Assembly (NCBI RefSeq): GCF_001513745.1
Contig: NZ_CP013380.1
Coordinates: forward strand, 3,100,001-3,164,000
DNA length: 64,000 nucleotides
From: Burkholderia humptydooensis
GTDB taxonomy: Bacteria > Pseudomonadota > Gammaproteobacteria > Burkholderiales > Burkholderiaceae
Direction: 5' to 3'
Below the pieces are notes generated by a model. That model was not told where the DNA came from. It searched no databases and saw nothing but the letters and a program-made list of their open reading frames with translations. Shown here piece after piece: positions 23,794 through 32,130 of the stretch. Both the position numbers and the translations under genes were made by a program. Position 1 is the stretch's first letter. Every line of letters begins with the position of its first letter.

Positions 23794-24165
23794 TCACCAT
23801 CCGGCCGGCTGCGGCTGCGCGTAGCCGTATCCGCGATAGCCATCGTCGTCGTACGCTTGCGCGCCACAACCGACGTATGCGCGTCGATACGAGTCATAGC
23901 AATAGCCCGAGGGTTGACCGCCGTATGGGGGGGCCGGCTGATATTGTGCCGGCTGATAGGCAGGCGCCTGATACACGGGAGCCTGATAGGCGGGCGCCGT
24001 ATACGCGACTGCCGGCGCCGGATTCAGCGCGGACGTCACGATCGCGCCCAGCACCGCGCCACCGATCAGCGCGCCGACGATGTCGCCGCCGCGATCGTGC
24101 GCGCTCGCGGGCCCCGCGAGCACGAGACTGCCCGCCGTCAACAGAACTGCCGCGATCTTCTTCAT
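23794..24165 (-). CDS. exported Pro/Tyr-rich protein with glycine-zipper segment
   Basis: A 123-aa protein starting MKKIAAVLLTAGSLVLAG at ATG 24165, with a signal peptide ending at ASA-H. It then has a hydrophobic Gly-rich segment (IVGALIGGAVLGAIVTSAL) like a glycine zipper, followed by four AYQAP/YQPA-type repeats and a Tyr-rich tail with three Cys. Likely an envelope or outer-membrane associated protein. The first residues upstream of the Met (to 24279) are not needed. Function unknown. Confidence 0.7.
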   Translation of the reverse strand: MKKIAAVLLTAGSLVLAGPASAHDRGGDIVGALIGGAVLGAIVTSALNPAPAVAYTAPAYQAPVYQAPAYQPAQYQPAPPYGGQPSGYCYDSYRRAYVGCGAQAYDDDGYRGYGYAQPQPAGW

Positions 24166-24323
24166 GATGGACTCCGCCGAACGTGGTGCATGACGAAGCC
24201 CATTGTGGGTGCCGCCCGCCGTAATAGATGCAGCAAGTGGTAACGCGGAATTACGCGTGTTGCGCCCTCGCTCGCGCACGCCTGGGCCGTGCTACGATTT
24301 TCGGCACAAAGGAGACGCCGTCG

Positions 24324-24704
24324 ATGAGCCCAGACACTGCCCGCCGATTCGATACCGAGTTCGCGCCGCGCATCGCGCGCACCATCGCCGATTTGCTGAC
24401 CCATCGGGCGGACACCGAGGTCGTCGGCTACGGCGGCCACGGCCATCCGACGCAGGTGCGGATCGTCGCGCCGCACACCGAGCACGTGCGCGGCTACGCG
24501 CACCCGCTCAACATCGCGCTCACGTGGGACACCGACGAGATCGAGCGCCTGATGGCGGAGGATGGCGCCGCGCGCTTCGAGCGCTATCTGGCGGCACTGC
24601 CGCACAAGCTGCCGGCCTGGGAAAACGCGCGCGGCATCGACTTCGGCTCGCGCACGCAGACCGACGCGCTCGTGCTGCTCGGCGGGCTCGACTTCGAGGC
24701 GTAA
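24324..24704 (+). CDS. unknown soluble protein
   Basis: A 126-aa protein starting MSPDTARRFDTEFAPRIART. AAGGAGACGCCGTCG precedes the ATG, so the start is good. It contains EVVGYGGHGHPTQVRIV, then WDTDEIERLMAEDGAARFER, and looks like a small alpha/beta domain with no signal peptide. Burkholderia carry conserved proteins of this kind, but I cannot name a family with certainty. Confidence 0.65.
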   Translation: MSPDTARRFDTEFAPRIARTIADLLTHRADTEVVGYGGHGHPTQVRIVAPHTEHVRGYAHPLNIALTWDTDEIERLMAEDGAARFERYLAALPHKLPAWENARGIDFGSRTQTDALVLLGGLDFEA

Positions 24705-25102
24705 AGGTGGCGGCGGGCGGCTGCGGGCAAGCCGCGTCGCACGATGCGTCGACCGGATTCGGTCCGGCATGCGGCGGCGAGGCGATCCGTCGCGATCCGT
24801 CACGATGCGCCGCTTGGCCGGCCGACGGACGCCGCACCCGATCGGCATCGGCGCATGATCGCGTTGCCGAGGCGTCCCCCGAATGTCCGGCTGCGCGATG
24901 GCCCGATTCGCGCAGCCTCGCACCGCTCGCGCATGCGCCCGCGCAACGCCCGACACGGCCGGCCCGCGCGTTCCCCCGCCACATGCCCGACTTCACGATT
25001 CAAGCGCCGGTGATACACTCGACCGGTTCACGCCGATGCTCGCGCGCGTTCGTCGCCGCGACGCGCAGGCGCCACTCTGTCGAACTTCACAAGGAGGCCC
25101 CC
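24705..25102. other. gap with no supported gene
   Basis: About 400 bases before the YbhB-like gene. Overlapping high-GC frames occur on both strands without ribosome-binding sites or motifs. The final 30 bases hold the AAGGAGG site of the next gene. Confidence 0.4.
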
Positions 25103-25606
25103 ATGGCTGATTTCCGGCTTTGGACTGACGAGTTTCCGGCCAACGGCTTCATGCCGAAGGCGCAAGAGTACAAGCACGAAGGCTTCGGCGTCGACGGCGG
25201 CAACCGCTCGCCCGCGCTCCACTGGGAAGGCGTGCCCGCCGATGCGAAGAGCCTCGCGCTCACGGTCTACGATCCCGACGCGCCGACGGGCAGCGGCTTC
25301 TGGCACTGGACCGTCGTCAACATCCCGGCCGACGCGACGGGCCTGCCGCAGGACGCGGGCGCGGCCGGCAGCGCGGCGCTGCCCGCAAGCGCCGTGCAGG
25401 TGCGCAACGACTACGGCGACGAAGGCTTCGGCGGCGCCGCGCCGCCTCGCGGCGACAAGCCGCATCGCTACGTCTTCCGGCTGCACGCGCTGAAGGTCGA
25501 CTCGCTGCCCGTCACGAAGGACACGACCAACGCGGTCGCCCGCTTCATGATCCATCTGAACGAGATCGATTCGGCGACTTACACCGGCCTCTACGAATTG
25601 AAGTAA
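25103..25606 (+). CDS. YbhB/YbcL-family (PEBP-like) protein
   Basis: A 167-aa protein starting MADFRLWTDEFPANGFMP after AAGGAGG. It shows the phosphatidylethanolamine-binding/Raf-kinase-inhibitor fold: NRSPALHWEGVPADAKSLAL, then the core DPDAPTGSGFWHWTVVNIPA, and later PPRGDKPHRYVFRLHAL. Bacterial members are cytoplasmic or periplasmic; this one has no signal peptide. The role in bacteria is poorly defined. Transcribed with its own start upstream of the MFS gene, 119 bases apart. Confidence 0.9.
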   Translation: MADFRLWTDEFPANGFMPKAQEYKHEGFGVDGGNRSPALHWEGVPADAKSLALTVYDPDAPTGSGFWHWTVVNIPADATGLPQDAGAAGSAALPASAVQVRNDYGDEGFGGAAPPRGDKPHRYVFRLHALKVDSLPVTKDTTNAVARFMIHLNEIDSATYTGLYELK

Positions 25607-25725
25607 GCCGTCCCGGCCGGGCGCACCGCCCGGCCCTTCGCCGCCGGCGCACGCGACTCGGCGCGCGCGCCGCCGCTTGCGCCCGCCACGAACCCGCCGC
25701 CCCTCGCCTCGCCATCGCTTCCGTC

Positions 25726-27099
25726 ATGAACGCCGATTCCGGACTGCCGTTCCCGCAACGCTACTGGGCGATCGTCTGCGTCGCGCTGGGCATCACGCTC
25801 GCCGTGCTCGACGGCGCGATCGCGAACGTCGCGCTGCCGACGATCGCCCGCGATCTGCGCGCCTCCGACGCCGCGTCGATCTGGATCGTCAACGCGTACC
25901 AGCTCGCCGTCACGATCTCGCTGCTGCCGCTCGCGTCGCTCGGCGACCGGATCGGCTACCGGCGCGTCTACATCGCGGGGCTCGCGCTCTTCACGGCGGC
26001 GTCGCTCGGCTGCGCGCTGTCGAGCTCGCTGCCCGCGCTCGCGACGCTGCGCGTGATCCAGGGCTTCGGCGCGGCCGGCATCATGAGCGTCAACACCGCG
26101 CTCGTGCGGATGATCTATCCGTCGTCGCAGCTCGGGCGCGGCGTCGCGATCAACGCGATGGTCGTCGCGCTGTCGTCGGCCGTCGGGCCGACCGTCGCGT
26201 CCGCCGTGCTCGCCGTCGCGCCGTGGCCGTGGCTCTTCGCGATCAACGTGCCGATCGGCATCGCCGCCGTATACGGCAGCCTGCGCGCGCTGCCCGTGAA
26301 TCCGGGCCGCGACGCGCCGTACGACTTCGTCAGCGCCGTGATGAACGCATGCGTGTTCGGGTTGCTGATCGTGTCCGTCGACGGGCTCGGCTATGGCGAA
26401 AATCGCGCGAACGTCGCGGTCACCGCGCTCGCGGCCGCCGTGATCGGCTACTTCTTCGTCAGGCGGCAACTGACGCAGCCCGCGCCGCTCTTGCCCGTCG
26501 ATCTGCTGCGCATCCCGATCTTCGCGCTGTCGATCGGCACGTCGGTCGCGTCGTTCACGTCGCAGATGCTCGCGTTCGTCGCACTGCCGTTCTGGCTGCA
26601 GAACACGCTCGGCTTCTCGCAAGTGCAGACGGGGCTCTACATGACGCCGTGGCCGCTCGTGATCGTCGTCGCCGCGCCGCTCGCGGGCATGCTGTCCGAC
26701 CGCTATTCGGCGGGCGCGCTGGGCGGCATCGGCCTCGTCCTCTTCGCGTCGGGCCTGCTCACTCTCGCGACGATCGGCGCGCACCCGGCGCCCGTCGACA
26801 TCGTCTGGCGGATGGCGCTGTGCGGCGCGGGCTTCGGGCTTTTCCAGTCGCCGAACAACCGCGCGATCCTGTCGTCCGCGCCGCGCGAGCGCGCGGGCGG
26901 CGCGAGCGGGATGCTCGGCACCGCGCGGCTCACCGGGCAAACGCTCGGCGCCGCGCTCGTCGCGCTGATCTTCGGCGTCGCGCCGCAGCACGGGCCGACG
27001 ATCGCGCTCTACACCGCAACCGCGTTCGCCGCCGTCGCGGCAGCCGTGAGCCTGATGAGACTCCGGGCGCGGCGCGACACCACCGCCGCGGCGGGTTGA
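25726..27099 (+). CDS. MFS exporter, DHA2 (drug:H+ antiporter) type
   Basis: A 457-aa membrane protein with about fourteen hydrophobic segments. LDGAIANVALPTIARDL is the DHA-type motif in TM1 and GDRIGYRRVYIAG is the loop 2-3 motif A. VIQGFGAAGIMSVN and later DVVWRMALCGAGFGLFQSPN fit the antiporter family. EmrB/QacA relatives export drugs or dyes using the proton gradient; the substrate here is unknown. No regulator gene is adjacent. Confidence 0.85.
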   Translation: MNADSGLPFPQRYWAIVCVALGITLAVLDGAIANVALPTIARDLRASDAASIWIVNAYQLAVTISLLPLASLGDRIGYRRVYIAGLALFTAASLGCALSSSLPALATLRVIQGFGAAGIMSVNTALVRMIYPSSQLGRGVAINAMVVALSSAVGPTVASAVLAVAPWPWLFAINVPIGIAAVYGSLRALPVNPGRDAPYDFVSAVMNACVFGLLIVSVDGLGYGENRANVAVTALAAAVIGYFFVRRQLTQPAPLLPVDLLRIPIFALSIGTSVASFTSQMLAFVALPFWLQNTLGFSQVQTGLYMTPWPLVIVVAAPLAGMLSDRYSAGALGGIGLVLFASGLLTLATIGAHPAPVDIVWRMALCGAGFGLFQSPNNRAILSSAPRERAGGASGMLGTARLTGQTLGAALVALIFGVAPQHGPTIALYTATAFAAVAAAVSLMRLRARRDTTAAAG

Positions 27100-27594
27100 G
27101 CGCCGCAGAATCGCCCGCGCGCGCCCACCCCGTGTTCGCGGCGGCGGCCGATCGCGGGCGGCCGCATGTCATGCCGCCATGCCGGCCCAGATACCGTTCG
27201 CCGAAGTCTCGCCGGCCCGCATGCATCGCGTGATGCGTCTCGCGTTGCCACCCGGCAATCCGCCGGAACGCAGCGTCCGGAATACCCCACCACTTTCGCA
27301 GCATCGCGCGGCCGCGTCGACTCGGCCATTCGGGCGACCCGCCCGCCGCGCGCAATGGGACCGTATCCACTTGGACCGCCCGCCGCGTCCACCCACCGGT
27401 TCTGCGCTTCCACCCCGTTATTCCCCGCCCGTCGCCGTCCTCAGCTCCGCGCCGGGATCCGCACGCGCCCCCCTCTTCGCCAGCACTCCGCCCCGCACCG
27501 GCTGTCCAATACATGCCCGCGCCGCAAGCCGAGCGCATCCGCCGTTCGGGCGACGGGCTTCGGATGGCCTTCACGCCACCGTCAGGAGGGCGCC
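27100..27594. other. gap with no supported gene
   Basis: Nearly 500 bases between the MFS exporter and the next membrane protein. Several overlapping frames run through but lack start signals or domains. The end holds GTCAGGAGGGCGCC before the next ATG. Confidence 0.4.
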
Positions 27595-28206
27595 ATGTCA
27601 TTGATCGTCGCAGCACGCTTCACGACGCAGCCCGCCGCCGAGGCCGCTGCCCAGCGGCTTCTCGACAGCGGTTTCGTCGCCGAGGACGTCAGCCTGTTCT
27701 TCGTCAATCCGCGCGGCCAGCACGCGCCACGATGGTCCGAACACCTGCCACGCGCCGAACATGCGGCTGCGCATCCGATCGACGCGATGCAGCACGCGCG
27801 ACACGGCACGACGATCGGCGCCGTCGCCGGCGCGATCTTCGGCGTCGCGCTGTTTTCGCTCGTCACGCCGTCGCTCGTCGTCGCGATCTGTGCGGCCGGC
27901 GTCGGCGCGTTTCTCGGCGGATGGGTCGGCGGGATGATGCACAAGGAAGACTTCACGCGCATGCACGTGCGCGAGCTCGCGCACGACGCGATCCATCACG
28001 AGACGCGCGCGTCGGGGATGCTCGTCGCCGTGCACGTGACGGCCGATTCGCAGGCCGATGCCGCGCGCGTGCTCGCCGATGCCGGCGGCGCCGACATCGA
28101 GCGCGCGACGGGCCGCTGGCAGTCGGGCCACTGGGCGGACTTCGATCCGACCCGCCCGCCCGAACCGTTCAACGGCGCGCAGTCGCCGACGCACCGTCAC
28201 GCGTGA
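27595..28206 (+). CDS. glycine-zipper membrane protein of unknown function
   Basis: A 203-aa protein starting MSLIVAARFTTQPAAEAAAQ behind CAGGAGG. The N-terminal half is an alpha/beta-like region (VAEDVSLFFVNPRGQHAP). A hydrophobic Gly-rich pair follows (IGAVAGAIFGVALFSLV and GVGAFLGGWVGGMM), resembling general-stress or low-temperature membrane proteins of the heat-induced low-complexity type. The C-terminus is a second alpha/beta segment (MLVAVHVTADSQADAARVL). Function unknown. Confidence 0.7.
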   Translation: MSLIVAARFTTQPAAEAAAQRLLDSGFVAEDVSLFFVNPRGQHAPRWSEHLPRAEHAAAHPIDAMQHARHGTTIGAVAGAIFGVALFSLVTPSLVVAICAAGVGAFLGGWVGGMMHKEDFTRMHVRELAHDAIHHETRASGMLVAVHVTADSQADAARVLADAGGADIERATGRWQSGHWADFDPTRPPEPFNGAQSPTHRHA

Positions 28207-28362
28207 GCGGCGCCGGCCGCATCGAACGAAAGACCGGGATGACGGCAGCGATCAGGAAGGAACGCGAAGCCGGAACGGGCAAAGCGCCGGGCCGATGCGA
28301 TATCGGCCGGCGCCTTCAACGTGCGATGCCCGAGAAAAAAGCGAGGAGCAATGCGGAGGCGG

Positions 28363-28965
28363 TCACGCCTCCGCCGTCACGGCATCAAGAACGAAGCGGC
28401 AGCGCTCGTCGACGCTCGCACGCGGCAATTCGATCAGCCGATAGCCGCAGGCCGCATACGTATCGACCATCGCGTCCCAGGTGCGCACGGCCTCCGCGTA
28501 GTCCTGCTTGCGTTCGGTGTCCTGCGCATAGATCTCCGGCCACGGCGGCGCGATGAACACGTCGCGGCGGTAGCGGAACCGCTCGGCGGCCGCGACGAGA
28601 TGCGCGGGCACGGGCAGCGCGGACAGTTTCAGATAGCCGATCACGTCCGGCACGCCGCGATCGAAGAACACCGGCCCGTGCGCGCGCCGCGCGAGGTGGT
28701 GCGAGCGCATCTCCCAGCCGAGCATCAACTCGGCGAACGCAGCGCGGTCGCACCACGGCAGCGCATGGCCGCCGATCGCCATCTGATCCTGGATCACGCC
28801 GCGCCCGGCTTCGTGCGAGCGCGCGTAGCCGCGCGCCTCGAGCGCATCGATCAACGTGCTCTTGCCCGAACCGGGCCCGCCCGTGATCACGACGAAGCGC
28901 GCGACCGCCGCGTCGGCATCGGCGTCGGGGTCGCCCGCGCGGGCATCGGCGCCCGCGTCAAGCAT
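28363..28965 (-). CDS. AAA/P-loop kinase-like ATPase
   Basis: A 200-aa protein starting MLDAGADARAGDPDADADAA. The P-loop FVVITGGPGSGKSTLIDALE is strong, and further on GPVFFDRGVPDVIGYLKL and YRRDVFIAPPWPEIY fit the AAA_28 group of small nucleotide kinase-like ATPases. ATG 28965 overlaps the end of otsA by eight bases, so the two are cotranscribed and probably coupled. A GCGGAGGCG/CGCCTCCGC hairpin (28353-28374) spans the stop codon. The substrate is unknown. Confidence 0.8.
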   Translation of the reverse strand: MLDAGADARAGDPDADADAAVARFVVITGGPGSGKSTLIDALEARGYARSHEAGRGVIQDQMAIGGHALPWCDRAAFAELMLGWEMRSHHLARRAHGPVFFDRGVPDVIGYLKLSALPVPAHLVAAAERFRYRRDVFIAPPWPEIYAQDTERKQDYAEAVRTWDAMVDTYAACGYRLIELPRASVDERCRFVLDAVTAEA

Positions 28966-30376
28966 TCGTGACGCGCCGTCCCGCGCGCTGCGTGACGGAC
29001 GCGGCCGTCGCGACACTGCGCAGATCCGCGAGAAACGAATCGCGCCACACCGACAGATCGTTCTTGCGCAGCCGCTCGATGTTCTCCGCGTGGCGCGCCT
29101 GGCGCTCCTCGAGCGGCATCGCGAGCGCGCGCTCGAGCGATTCGGCCATCTGCGACAGGTCGAACGGATTCACGAGCAGCGCGCCCGGCAGCTCGGCCGC
29201 GGCGCCCGCGAATTCGGACAGCACGAGCACGCCGGGATCGTTCGGATCCTGTGACGCGACGTACTCCTTCGCGACGAGGTTCATCCCGTCGCGCAGCGGC
29301 GTCACGTAGCCCACCTGCGACAGCCGGAACAGCGCCATCAGCAGATTGCGCTCGTACTTGCGGTTCAGGTACTGGATCGGCGTCCAGTCGAGCTGCGCGA
29401 AACGGCCGTTGATCCGCCCCGCCTCGCCTTCTAGCGTCTGGCGGATTCGCTGATAGGTCTGCACGTCGGAGCGGGTCGGCGGCGCGATCTGCACGAGCGA
29501 CACGCGCCCCTGCCAGCCGGGCGCGTTCGCGAGCATCCGTTCGAACGCCTGGAAGCGCTCGACGAGGCCCTTCGAGTAATCGAGGCGATCGACGCTGATC
29601 ACGAGCCTGCGCTCGCGCATCGTGTCGCGCAGCGCCTTCACCGCCTTGCGCGAGCCGTATTCGACAGCCGCCTTGCCGATCGCATCCGGATAGATGCCGA
29701 TCGGATACGCGGCGACCTTCACGACGCGGCCGTGCGCGTGCAGGATTCCATCCTCGCTCGAGGTGCCGAGCCCGCGGCGCTCGATGTAATCGACGAACGC
29801 CTGCTTGTCGCTTTCCGTCTGCAAGCCGACGACGTCATACGCGCACATGAACTTCATCAGCTCTTCGTGCGGCGGCACGGTCCGCAGGACCTCGGGCGAC
29901 GGGAAAGGAATGTGCAGGAAGAAGCCGATCGGGTTCTTCACGCCGAGCTCGCGCAGGCAATGCGCGAACGGCAGCAGGTGATAGTCGTGCACCCAGATGA
30001 TGTCGTCGGGCTGCACGAGCTCGCGCAACTGCTTCGCGAGCGCGCAGTTCACGCGCAGATAGCCCGCATATTCCTGGCGATCGAAGCGCGCGAGATCCCC
30101 GCGATAGTGGAACACGGGCCAGAGCGTGGCGTTCGAGAAGCCGCGATAGTACTGGTCGTAGTCGCGGCGGGTCAGGCCGACGGTCGCGTAGGTCACGTTG
30201 CCGGCCCGCTCGATCACGGGCTCCTCGGGTGCGCCGGCGATCTCGCCGTTCCAGCCGAACCAGACGCCGCCCGTCTCCTTCAGCGCGTCGAGCACGCCGA
30301 CCGCCAGCCCGCCCGCCGTCGGACGCGCATCCTGGCCGGCCGCCACGCGATTCGATACCACGATCAATCTGCTCAT
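28958..30376 (-). CDS. otsA: trehalose-6-phosphate synthase
   Basis: A 472-aa GT20 glucosyltransferase, of normal length, that makes trehalose-6-phosphate from UDP-glucose and glucose-6-phosphate. It starts MSRLIVVSNRVAAGQDARPT and continues with GGLAVGVLDALKETGGVWFG, VHDYHLLPFAHCLRELG, the phosphate-binding RLDYSKGLVERFQAFE and the conserved NLVAKEYVASQDP near the C-terminus. No otsB phosphatase is adjacent; the overlapping downstream ATPase is unrelated to it. Trehalose is an osmo- and desiccation protectant. Confidence 0.93.
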   Translation of the reverse strand: MSRLIVVSNRVAAGQDARPTAGGLAVGVLDALKETGGVWFGWNGEIAGAPEEPVIERAGNVTYATVGLTRRDYDQYYRGFSNATLWPVFHYRGDLARFDRQEYAGYLRVNCALAKQLRELVQPDDIIWVHDYHLLPFAHCLRELGVKNPIGFFLHIPFPSPEVLRTVPPHEELMKFMCAYDVVGLQTESDKQAFVDYIERRGLGTSSEDGILHAHGRVVKVAAYPIGIYPDAIGKAAVEYGSRKAVKALRDTMRERRLVISVDRLDYSKGLVERFQAFERMLANAPGWQGRVSLVQIAPPTRSDVQTYQRIRQTLEGEAGRINGRFAQLDWTPIQYLNRKYERNLLMALFRLSQVGYVTPLRDGMNLVAKEYVASQDPNDPGVLVLSEFAGAAAELPGALLVNPFDLSQMAESLERALAMPLEERQARHAENIERLRKNDLSVWRDSFLADLRSVATAASVTQRAGRRVTNA

Positions 30377-30507
30377 TACGGCTTACCCTCCTGTATCAGA
30401 TCGCCCGGCGAGCGGGAAAGCAGCACTCCCGTCAAATCAGGCAAGTCGCATGCCATCTCGCGACGTTTCGAACGTTAAAAATGCAAGAAGTTGTAACAAG
30501 GACGTCT

Positions 30508-30720
30508 TCATGCGTCCTGCTCCGAGCCGAGATCGCGCTGATAGTCGAGCCCTTCCGGGCGGGCGCCGCCCTGGTTGTGATCGCCGTCCGAAGGCGTATC
30601 GGGCGTGGAGCCGGCAGGCGCGGGAGAGGTCGGAGCATTGGCCGGCCGAGACGGGCCGGTGCCGGCGTCGCGCCCGCGATGCTCGGGGCGCTTGGAACGG
30701 CGCATGGCAGGGTGTCTCAT
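30508..30720 (-). CDS. small hydrophilic basic protein
   Basis: A 70-aa reading from ATG 30720 (MRHPAMRRSKRPEHRGRDAG), Pro/Arg/Gly-rich and likely disordered. A shorter start six codons downstream is equally possible. It lies divergent to the lipoprotein pair, 131 bases from otsA. There is no recognised domain. The low-complexity composition makes the call uncertain. Confidence 0.4.
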   Translation of the reverse strand: MRHPAMRRSKRPEHRGRDAGTGPSRPANAPTSPAPAGSTPDTPSDGDHNQGGARPEGLDYQRDLGSEQDA

Positions 30721-30987
30721 GATCGGAGCGGCGCGGGGCCGTCGGTGAAACAGTCCATAGCTCTTTAGTTTAGGATCGCCGCGCAAGGTTCACGGTAACA
30801 ATTACATTCAATTTGTAACGATTCGACCCCGGACCGCCGCTTTGCACCACAATGTTGCCGCTCGCGCGCGCCCGGCAGACGTTTTGTCAATTGTTTGCAT
30901 TGCTCGTCGGACAATTGCAGAACAATGGCGCTCTACGTACGCTCGCTGCGCGACGCGCGGCGCACGAAGACAGGACCGCATTCAGGG

Positions 30988-31539
30988 ATGAATCAACGCA
31001 TCGCACGGCCGACGCGCCGTTGGGCCGCATGGGCCACGCTCGGCGCCGCCGCCTTCTCGACGCTGCTCTCCGGCTGCAATTCGCTCTATAGCGAAGGCGC
31101 GACGGCAGGTGCCGGCATCGCCGGCGCGGCCGTCGCCTCGAAAGTCACCAACAACGCCGCTGTCGCGACCGGCATCGGCCTGGGCGCCGTCGCGGGCGCG
31201 CGGGCGGGCGTCCAGTACACGCAGCGCGTCGCGCACCGCTATTCGCAGGCGCAGATCGCCGCGGCGGCGGGCCCGCTCGACGTCGGCGGCGTCGCGCCGT
31301 GGGCGACGCATCACTCGTTTCCGATCGAGGATGACGAGCACGGCCGCGTGACCGTGAGCCGGCTCATCAGCGTCGGGCCGCTCGACTGCAAGGAAATCGT
31401 GTTCTCGGTCGACACCGACGCGAAGGGGAACGCCCCCGCGCAATCGGGCTTCTACGTCGCGACGATCTGCCGGGACGGCCCCGCGTGGAAGTGGGCGTCG
31501 GCGGAACCCGCGACCGGCCGCTGGGGAGCGCTGCAATGA
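30988..31539 (+). CDS. lipoprotein, first of a tandem paralogous pair
   Basis: A 183-aa protein starting MNQRIARPTRRWAAWATLGA with a lipobox at LLSGCN. The mature part has an Ala/Gly-rich hydrophobic segment (GATAGAGIAGAAVASKV and GIGLGAVAGARAGV) and a C-terminal beta-rich part. The C-terminus (WKWASAEPATGRWGALQ) is nearly the same as that of the next gene (WQWASAEPAVERWGNLQ), so the two are duplicates. The stop overlaps the next ATG (ATGA). Envelope protein of unknown role. Confidence 0.78.
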   Translation: MNQRIARPTRRWAAWATLGAAAFSTLLSGCNSLYSEGATAGAGIAGAAVASKVTNNAAVATGIGLGAVAGARAGVQYTQRVAHRYSQAQIAAAAGPLDVGGVAPWATHHSFPIEDDEHGRVTVSRLISVGPLDCKEIVFSVDTDAKGNAPAQSGFYVATICRDGPAWKWASAEPATGRWGALQ

Positions 31540-32042
31540 ACGTGAACGCGCGCGCGGCGCTGCCGCTCGCGACGGCGCTCGCGCTCGCCGCAGCGGCGCT
31601 CGGCCTTTCCGGCTGCGGCTCGGTCGGCGCGGCGAGCGGTGCGCTCGCGGGCGCGGCGACGGGCCTCGTCACCGCGAATCCGGCCGTCGGCGTCGGCGTC
31701 GGCATCGCGGTGCAGGCGGCGACCGACGAGGCCGTCAACCGGACGATGAAGCAGCTCCACAAGAATCAGCAGGACGCGATCGCACAGGCGGCGGGCGGAC
31801 TCGCCGTCGGCGAGACGCGCGCGTGGCAGGTGAAGAACCGGGTGCCGCTCGAAAACGGCGAAGGCGACGTGCGCGTGACGCGCGCGTTTCAGACGCCGCT
31901 CGCGCTCTGCAAGGAATTCGCGTTTTCGGTGAAGGACGGCGCGCGCGCCGACTGGTATCTCGCGAGCGCGTGCCAGGATGCGCAGGGCTGGCAATGGGCG
32001 TCGGCGGAGCCGGCCGTCGAGCGCTGGGGCAATCTGCAGTGA
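31536..32042 (+). CDS. lipoprotein, second of a tandem paralogous pair
   Basis: A 168-aa protein starting MNVNARAALPLATALALAAA with a lipobox at GLSGCG. It has the same layout as the previous gene: a Gly/Ala-rich hydrophobic stretch (GALAGAATGLVTANPAVGVG), then a beta-rich part (ALCKEFAFSVKDGARADWYL; compare LDCKEIVFSVDTDAKGNA). Translation is coupled to the upstream gene. I do not recognise a function; location at the outer membrane is the likely inference from the lipobox. Confidence 0.78.
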   Translation: MNVNARAALPLATALALAAAALGLSGCGSVGAASGALAGAATGLVTANPAVGVGVGIAVQAATDEAVNRTMKQLHKNQQDAIAQAAGGLAVGETRAWQVKNRVPLENGEGDVRVTRAFQTPLALCKEFAFSVKDGARADWYLASACQDAQGWQWASAEPAVERWGNLQ

Positions 32043-32130
32043 GGCGGGCGCGAGCCGAATGCCGCCGCGCGCACGCCCCTCGCCCCCTCCTCCGATCGGC
32101 GACCACGGGCCGCAACGGCCCGCCCGCCGC

